This document shows positions 48,474 to 52,833 of a DNA stretch of 52,833 nt, in pieces. The DNA lies in assembly GCF_000564855.1 (NCBI RefSeq), contig NZ_AYXG01000028.1:1-52833 (forward strand), given 5' to 3'. The position numbers and the translations under genes are program-made. Every line of letters starts with the position of its first letter. Within the stretch, counting starts at the first letter, position 1. This DNA is from Actinokineospora spheciospongiae (GTDB lineage: Bacteria > Actinomycetota > Actinomycetes > Mycobacteriales > Pseudonocardiaceae). Below the pieces are notes generated by a model. The model ran no database searches. It saw only the letters and a list, made by a program, of their open reading frames with translations, and was not told the origin of the DNA.

Positions 48474-50243
48474 GTGCCCAAGGGACGCACGCGGACACTC
48501 GCCGAGCTGGGGCCTCGGTACAAGTGGGTCGCGCTGTCGAACACGACGCTCGGGCTGCTCATCGCCACGATCAACTCCTCGATCGTGCTGATCGCGCTGC
48601 CCGACATCTTCAAGGGGATCGGCATCAACCCGCTGGACCCGAGCAACACCGGGTACCTGCTGTGGCTGATGATGGGGTTCCTGGTGGTCACCGCCGTGCT
48701 GGTGGTGAGCTTCGGCAGGCTGGGCGACATGTACGGCCGGGCGCGGATGTACAACACCGGCTTCGCCATCTTCACCCTGTCGTCGATCCTGCTGGCCGTG
48801 ACCTGGATGCACGGCGACGCCGCCGCCTGGTGGCTGATCTCGTGGCGGATCGTGCAGGGCGTCGGCGGGGCCTTCCTGATGGCCAACTCCAGCGCCATCC
48901 TCACCGACGCCTTCCCCGCCCACCAGCGCGGCATGGCGCTGGGCATCAACGGGGTCGCGGCGATCACCGGGTCGTTCCTGGGCCTGGTCATTGGCGGCGT
49001 GCTGGCGCCGGTCAACTGGCACTGGGTGTTCCTGGTGTCGGTGCCGTTCGGGGTCCTGGGCACGATCTGGGCGTACCTGAAGCTGCACGACACCGGCGAA
49101 CCGAAGCACGCGCGGATGGACTGGTGGGGCAACACCACCTTCGCCGTCGGGCTGATCGCGGTGCTGGTGGCCATCACCTACGGCATCCAGCCCCACGGCG
49201 ACAGCGCCATGGGCTGGGGCAACCCGTGGGTGCTGGCGGGCCTGATCGGCGGGGCGCTGGTGCTGGTGGCGTTCGCGGTGATCGAGACGCGGATCGACAA
49301 CCCGCTGTTCGACCTGTCGCTGTTCAAGCTCCGCGCGTTCTCCTTCGGCAACCTGGCCAACCTGATGGCCTCGCTCGGCCGCGGCGGGCTCCAGTTCATC
49401 CTGATCATCTGGTTGCAGGGGATCTGGTTGCCGCAGCACGGGTACAGCTTCGAGTCGACGCCGCTGTGGGCGGGCATCTACATGCTGCCGATGACCGTCG
49501 GCTTCCTGGTCTCGGCGCCGATCTCCGGGGTGCTGTCGGACAGGTACGGCGCCCGGGTGTTCGCCACGGTCGGCCTGGTGGTCACCGCGGGCACGTTCCT
49601 GGCGCTGACGATGCTGCCGGTCGACTTCTCCTACCCGGTGTTCGCCACCCTGCTGCTGGTGAACGGCCTGGGCATGGGCCTGTTCTCCTCGCCGAACCGG
49701 GCCGCGGTGATGAACAGCCTGCCCGGGGACGCGCGCGGGGTGGGCGCCGGGATGACGGCCACGTTCCAGAACTCGGCGATGGTCCTGTCGATCGGGGTGT
49801 TCTTCGGGCTGATCATCGCCGGGCTGTCGACGAACCTGCCCTCGGCCATGGCCACCGGGCTCACCGCGCACGGCGTCCCGGCCGAGCAGGCCGCCCAGGT
49901 CGCGGCCCTGCCCGCGGTGGCGGTGCTGTTCGCGGCCTTCCTGGGCTACAACCCGATCGAGCAACTCCTCGGGCCGACGCTGTCGACGCTGCCCGCGGAC
50001 CAGAGCGCGTTCCTCACCGGCCGCAGCTTCTTCCCGAACCTGATCAGCGGCCCGTTCTCCGACGGCCTGACCGTGGCGTTCGTGTTCGCCATCGTCGCGT
50101 GCCTGATCGGCGCGGTGGCCTCGTGGTTCGCCGTGGAGAAGCGGCGGGCCGAGCCCGCTGGGCACCACGAGACCGTGGGCGAGGAGCTGGCCGGGATCGC
50201 CGGTGAGCTGACCGCCAGCACCCCGGCCCGCGGATCGGACTGA
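48474..50243 (+). CDS. MFS exporter, DHA2 (14-TM) family
   Basis: This 589-residue drug:proton antiporter of the 14-helix DHA2 type has motif A as GRLGDMYGRARMY after helix 2, motif C-like GFLVSAPISGVLSDRYGARV, and typical DHA2 helices throughout. A 30-residue cytoplasmic tail ends it. GGAGG lies seven bases before GTG 48474. The iron-box-like operator overlapping its promoter suggests iron-regulated export, for example of a siderophore, but no siderophore genes are in the window. Confidence 0.93.
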   Translation: MPKGRTRTLAELGPRYKWVALSNTTLGLLIATINSSIVLIALPDIFKGIGINPLDPSNTGYLLWLMMGFLVVTAVLVVSFGRLGDMYGRARMYNTGFAIFTLSSILLAVTWMHGDAAAWWLISWRIVQGVGGAFLMANSSAILTDAFPAHQRGMALGINGVAAITGSFLGLVIGGVLAPVNWHWVFLVSVPFGVLGTIWAYLKLHDTGEPKHARMDWWGNTTFAVGLIAVLVAITYGIQPHGDSAMGWGNPWVLAGLIGGALVLVAFAVIETRIDNPLFDLSLFKLRAFSFGNLANLMASLGRGGLQFILIIWLQGIWLPQHGYSFESTPLWAGIYMLPMTVGFLVSAPISGVLSDRYGARVFATVGLVVTAGTFLALTMLPVDFSYPVFATLLLVNGLGMGLFSSPNRAAVMNSLPGDARGVGAGMTATFQNSAMVLSIGVFFGLIIAGLSTNLPSAMATGLTAHGVPAEQAAQVAALPAVAVLFAAFLGYNPIEQLLGPTLSTLPADQSAFLTGRSFFPNLISGPFSDGLTVAFVFAIVACLIGAVASWFAVEKRRAEPAGHHETVGEELAGIAGELTASTPARGSD

Positions 50244-50256
50244 CCCGCCGGACCCC

Positions 50257-50297
50257 GACCGAGGCGGCCGTCCCCACCGGGGGCGGTCGCCTCGGTC
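50257..50297 (+). terminator. hairpin terminator after the MFS gene
   Basis: 13-bp arms (50257-50269 with 50285-50297) with one G-T pair and a 15-base loop, 13 bp past the MFS stop. Confidence 0.65.
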
Positions 50298-50366
50298 GTC
50301 CGTGAGCGCGGGCAGCGGGGGCGTGGTAGTTCTCATGCGCACCCCCACCAGACCCGGGAGGCCCGG

Positions 50367-51305
50367 ATGCGCACGGCTGTGATCGGCACGATCGACGGCG
50401 ACGGCCTGGTCGTGGCCGACGTCCTGGACGACGGCGCGCTCGCCGTCACCCGCGCGCTGCCCGAGGTCCGGGAGCCGTCCTTCCTGCACCTGGCGGGCGG
50501 CACCCTGTACGCGGTGAACGAGCTGCCCGAGGGCACCGTGACCGCCCTCGACCCGACCGACCTCACCGTCCGCCGGACCCGCCCCACCCTCGGTGCCCAG
50601 CCCACCCACCTCACCACCCACGCCGGGCACCTGGTCGTCGCCCACTACCTCGACGGCACGGTCGGCGCGCACCCGCTGGCCGCCGACGGCACCCCCGGCG
50701 AGAGCAGCACCCGGTTGCGCCACGATGGCGCCGAGCCGCACGCCCACCAGGTCCTGCCCGACCCGTCGGGCCGGTGGCTGATCTCCGTCGACCTCGGTTC
50801 GGACGCGGTGCACACCCACCGGATCGTCGACGGCGCCCTCACCGCGCACGCCCGCTTGGACCTGCCGCCCGGCCTCGGCCCCCGCCACCTGGCCTTCCAC
50901 GGCGACCGCGCCCACATCCTCGGCGAGCTGCGCCCCGAGCTGGTCGCCGCCGACTGGGACGCGGCCACCGGCACCTTCACCCCCGCCTGGGCGCTGCCGC
51001 TGCCCGCGGGCAACCAGCCCGCCGAGATCGTCCTGTCCCCCGACGGCCGCTTCGCCTACGCCACGCTGCGCGGGGACAACACCGTCGCGGTCGTCGACCT
51101 GGAGCACCGGGAGGTCGTGCAGGCCGTCCCCGTGGGCGGCGACTGGCCCCGCCACTGCGCCCTGGACGGAACGCACCTGTACGTCGCCAACCAGCGGTCG
51201 CACTCGGTCACCCGGCTGCCGTGGGACCCGGCGACCGGGCTGCTGTCGGAGCCGGTGGGCGAGACGCGCGTGCGCGGTGCGTCGGTGGTCGCCTTCCTGG
51301 GCTGA
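50367..51305 (+). CDS. lactonase-family beta-propeller protein
   Basis: This 312-residue protein has repeated beta-propeller blades of the Lactonase (PF10282, 6-phosphogluconolactonase-like) family. Blade signatures include PSFLHLAGGTLYAVNELPEG, PHAHQVLPDPSGRWLISVDLG, AEIVLSPDGRFAYATLRGDN and RHCALDGTHLYVANQRSHSV. The conserved His/Asp/Glu set fits lactone hydrolysis, though physiological substrates vary. It has no signal peptide. GGGAGG precedes the ATG. No pathway link to its neighbours is evident. Confidence 0.92.
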   Translation: MRTAVIGTIDGDGLVVADVLDDGALAVTRALPEVREPSFLHLAGGTLYAVNELPEGTVTALDPTDLTVRRTRPTLGAQPTHLTTHAGHLVVAHYLDGTVGAHPLAADGTPGESSTRLRHDGAEPHAHQVLPDPSGRWLISVDLGSDAVHTHRIVDGALTAHARLDLPPGLGPRHLAFHGDRAHILGELRPELVAADWDAATGTFTPAWALPLPAGNQPAEIVLSPDGRFAYATLRGDNTVAVVDLEHREVVQAVPVGGDWPRHCALDGTHLYVANQRSHSVTRLPWDPATGLLSEPVGETRVRGASVVAFLG

Positions 51306-51455
51306 CCGTCAATCCTTGCCGGGCAAGGGCGCCGGACCGTGAATCGCGGCCTTAACTGGGAAGGCGCCGCCCGGAACGCGAACCGGGGGCCCAAGGGCAT
51401 CACGTTTCCGGAAGTGTCTTGACAATCCCGAGAACCACCCACCACTCTGGGGCGC

Positions 51456-51479
51456 AATGGTCTAAACCACTCGGTGGTT
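51456..51479 (+). promoter_or_regulatory. DasR-type operator (dre) before dasA
   Basis: AATGGTCTAAACCACT (51456-51471) matches 14 of 16 bases of the DasR consensus A(G/C)TGGTCTAGACCA(G/C)T. A second inverted repeat AACCAC-TCG-GTGGTT (51465-51479) overlaps it. TTGACA at 51419-51424 is a possible -35; no clear -10 was found. Confidence 0.7.
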
Positions 51480-51499
51480 GTTCGGGAAGGGTGCCGCTC

Positions 51500-52798
51500 G
51501 TGAGGGTTCGGTCGAGATCTGCGGTGGGTGGGGTCGCCTTGGCGGCGACGGTGGCGCTGGCGCTGGCGGGCTGCGCCGGTTCCTCCGGCGGGAGCGGGGA
51601 GGCCGCGCAGTCCGGGCCCCGGACGGTGACGGTGTGGCTGATGAACGGCTCGGCGCCGACCACGCTGACCGACGCGCTGCACAAGGAGTTCGAGGCGGCG
51701 CACCCCGAGGTGACCGTCAAGTACGAGATCCAGCAGTGGAACGGCATCCAGGACAAGCTGACCACCGCCCTGTCGGGCAACGACGCGCCGGACGTGATCG
51801 AGATCGGCAACACCCAGGCGCCGAAGTTCGCCGCCGCGGAGGTGCTGACCGACCTGACCGCCGACGCGGGCGCGCTCAGCGGTGACCAGTGGCTGGCCAG
51901 CCTCAAGGCCTCCGGCTCCTGGGACGGCAAGCAGTACGCGATCCCGTTCTACGCGGCCAACCGCGAGGTGCTCTACCGCAAGGACATGTTCGAGCAGGCG
52001 GGCATCACCGCTGCCCCGACCTCGCGGCAGGAGTGGCTCGACGCCATCGCCAAGCTGCGCGCCACGTTCGGCTCCGACCCCGACTTCCAGGCCCTCTACC
52101 TGCCCGGCCAGAACTGGTACAGCCTGCTGTCGTTCATCTACGACGAGGGCGGCGACATCGCGAAGCAGGACGGCACGAAGTTCACCGCCTCCCTGGACTC
52201 CCCGCAGGCCAAGGCGGGCCTGGAGTTCTACAAGCAGCTCACCGAGGCTTCGGGCACCAAGGCCCCGAAGGACGCCGACGAGCAGACCCCGGAGCAGGCG
52301 GGCATCTACGGCGGGGGCAAGGTCGCCATGTTCGTCGGCCTGCCGTGGGAGGTGGCCACCGCGGCCAAGTCCGACCCCACCCTGACCGCGAAGACCTCGG
52401 CGTTCCCCATCCCGTCGAAGGACGCGGGCAAGACCGCCCCGGTGTTCCAGGGCGGCTCCAACCTGGCGATCCCGGCCAAGAGCGCGAACCAGGACCTGGC
52501 CAAGGACTACCTCAAGCTCATGGCGAGCGCGAAGTACCAGGCCGACTTCGCCAAGGCGGGCATGATCCCCGGCACCTCCTCCGACACCTCCGCCCTCGAC
52601 GCCGACCCGGTGAACGCGGCGATGGCCAAGGCGTCCAAGAACGGCCGGTCCGTCCCGGCCACCCCGGGCTGGGCGGCCATCGAGGCGGGCCAGAACCCGC
52701 TCAAGGACATGCTGACCGCCTACCTGACCGGCGCGAAGGACATCGACGCGGCGACCTCCGACGCGAACGCCGCCCTGAACAAGGCGTTCGCGGGCTGA
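51500..52798 (+). CDS. dasA: DasA-like chitobiose/N-acetylglucosamine-binding lipoprotein
   Basis: This 432-residue ABC transporter solute-binding lipoprotein has a basic start, a hydrophobic stretch and lipobox LALAGC (lipidated Cys about residue 19-20), then the family 1 sugar-binding fold. Stretches such as VTVWLMNGS, IQQWNGIQDKL, DAPDVIEIGNTQ, YAIPFYAANREVLYRKDMF, LPGQNWYSLLSFIYDEGGD and KDADEQTPEQA closely follow Streptomyces DasA. GTG 51500 is chosen because GGGAAGGG lies about eight bases upstream; a TTG at 51419 would precede the operator. The DasR-like site supports control by GlcNAc metabolism. The permease gene begins one base later. Confidence 0.88.
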   Translation: MRVRSRSAVGGVALAATVALALAGCAGSSGGSGEAAQSGPRTVTVWLMNGSAPTTLTDALHKEFEAAHPEVTVKYEIQQWNGIQDKLTTALSGNDAPDVIEIGNTQAPKFAAAEVLTDLTADAGALSGDQWLASLKASGSWDGKQYAIPFYAANREVLYRKDMFEQAGITAAPTSRQEWLDAIAKLRATFGSDPDFQALYLPGQNWYSLLSFIYDEGGDIAKQDGTKFTASLDSPQAKAGLEFYKQLTEASGTKAPKDADEQTPEQAGIYGGGKVAMFVGLPWEVATAAKSDPTLTAKTSAFPIPSKDAGKTAPVFQGGSNLAIPAKSANQDLAKDYLKLMASAKYQADFAKAGMIPGTSSDTSALDADPVNAAMAKASKNGRSVPATPGWAAIEAGQNPLKDMLTAYLTGAKDIDAATSDANAALNKAFAG

Positions 52799-52799
52799 C

Positions 52800-52833
52800 A
52801 TGGCCGCGCCGACGACCCCGGTCGACCGCGCCG
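52800..52833 (+). CDS. partial gene, probably the sugar ABC permease (DasB-like)
   Basis: An ATG one base after the dasA stop opens a frame MAAPTTPVDRA that runs off the window. Position and spacing match the first permease gene of a dasABC-type operon. Only 11 codons are visible, so identity is inferred from context alone. Confidence 0.5.
   Translation, partial: MAAPTTPVDRA

Noticed and set aside
51419..51499. Longer dasA reading frame from TTG 51419
   Set aside because: It would put the start within a -35-like element and upstream of the DasR operator, and adds 27 residues before the signal sequence. GTG 51500 has a good ribosome site.

Overview
The window is very GC-rich DNA (roughly 70-75% by eye) from an actinobacterium. 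Frequent GTG starts, tight GTGA/ATGA gene overlaps, a complete conservon (cvnABCD), F420-dependent enzymes, actinobacteria-specific DUF families (DUF6292, DUF5709, DUF4235, DUF3618, DUF6480) and a DasA-type lipoprotein with a DasR-like operator point to a filamentous actinomycete. I would guess Pseudonocardiaceae (Saccharothrix/Actinokineospora-like), but the species is not readable from the sequence. No rRNA, tRNA, CRISPR array or intact insertion sequence was seen.

Layout. Positions 1-410 hold 61-bp tandem repeats and G-rich DNA. Positions 0.4-9 kb hold stress and partner-switch signalling (an RsbW-like ATPase, STAS proteins, a GAF-PP2C-ATPase phosphatase) mixed with Ppx/GppA, a SRPBCC/ArsR pair, hisG and a hydrolase. 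Positions 8.7-11 kb hold a P450-ferredoxin pair and a TetR regulator. Positions 11-21.6 kb hold malQ, an SDR-DUF2867 protein, an antiporter, a CYTH-CHAD protein and a YbdK-type ligase. Positions 21.9-26.1 kb hold an odd Asn/Asp/Ile-rich secreted protein and a set of small stress-type proteins, several behind sigma-B-like promoters (GTTTG-N14/15-GGGTA). Positions 26.5-29.6 kb hold a beta-phosphoglucomutase/GH65 phosphorylase pair, followed by topoisomerase IB, a MaoC dehydratase, an MpaB-type oxygenase and two CNNM/CorC membrane proteins.

The accessory part is 36-48 kb. A DMATS-type aromatic prenyltransferase sits directly upstream of a tryptophanase, which suggests a compact route to prenylated indoles. 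About 1 kb of two kinds of degenerate tandem repeats follows, then the conservon. Next come an OmpR-type regulator whose receiver has lost its phospho-acceptor Asp, a secreted metzincin-like protease, and a SCP1.201/DddA-like deaminase toxin fused by a GTGA overlap to an Imm1 immunity gene. The toxin's N-terminal and deaminase parts lie in different frames.

Positions 48-52.8 kb hold an MFS exporter behind an iron-box-like palindrome, a beta-propeller lactonase, and dasA behind a DasR-type operator. The window ends 34 bases into the next gene of that transporter operon.

The most interesting items are the split deaminase/immunity pair, the prenyltransferase-tryptophanase locus, the degenerate receiver regulator, the shared sigma-B-like leaderless promoters, and a possible Pro-rich leader peptide in front of the CNNM genes.
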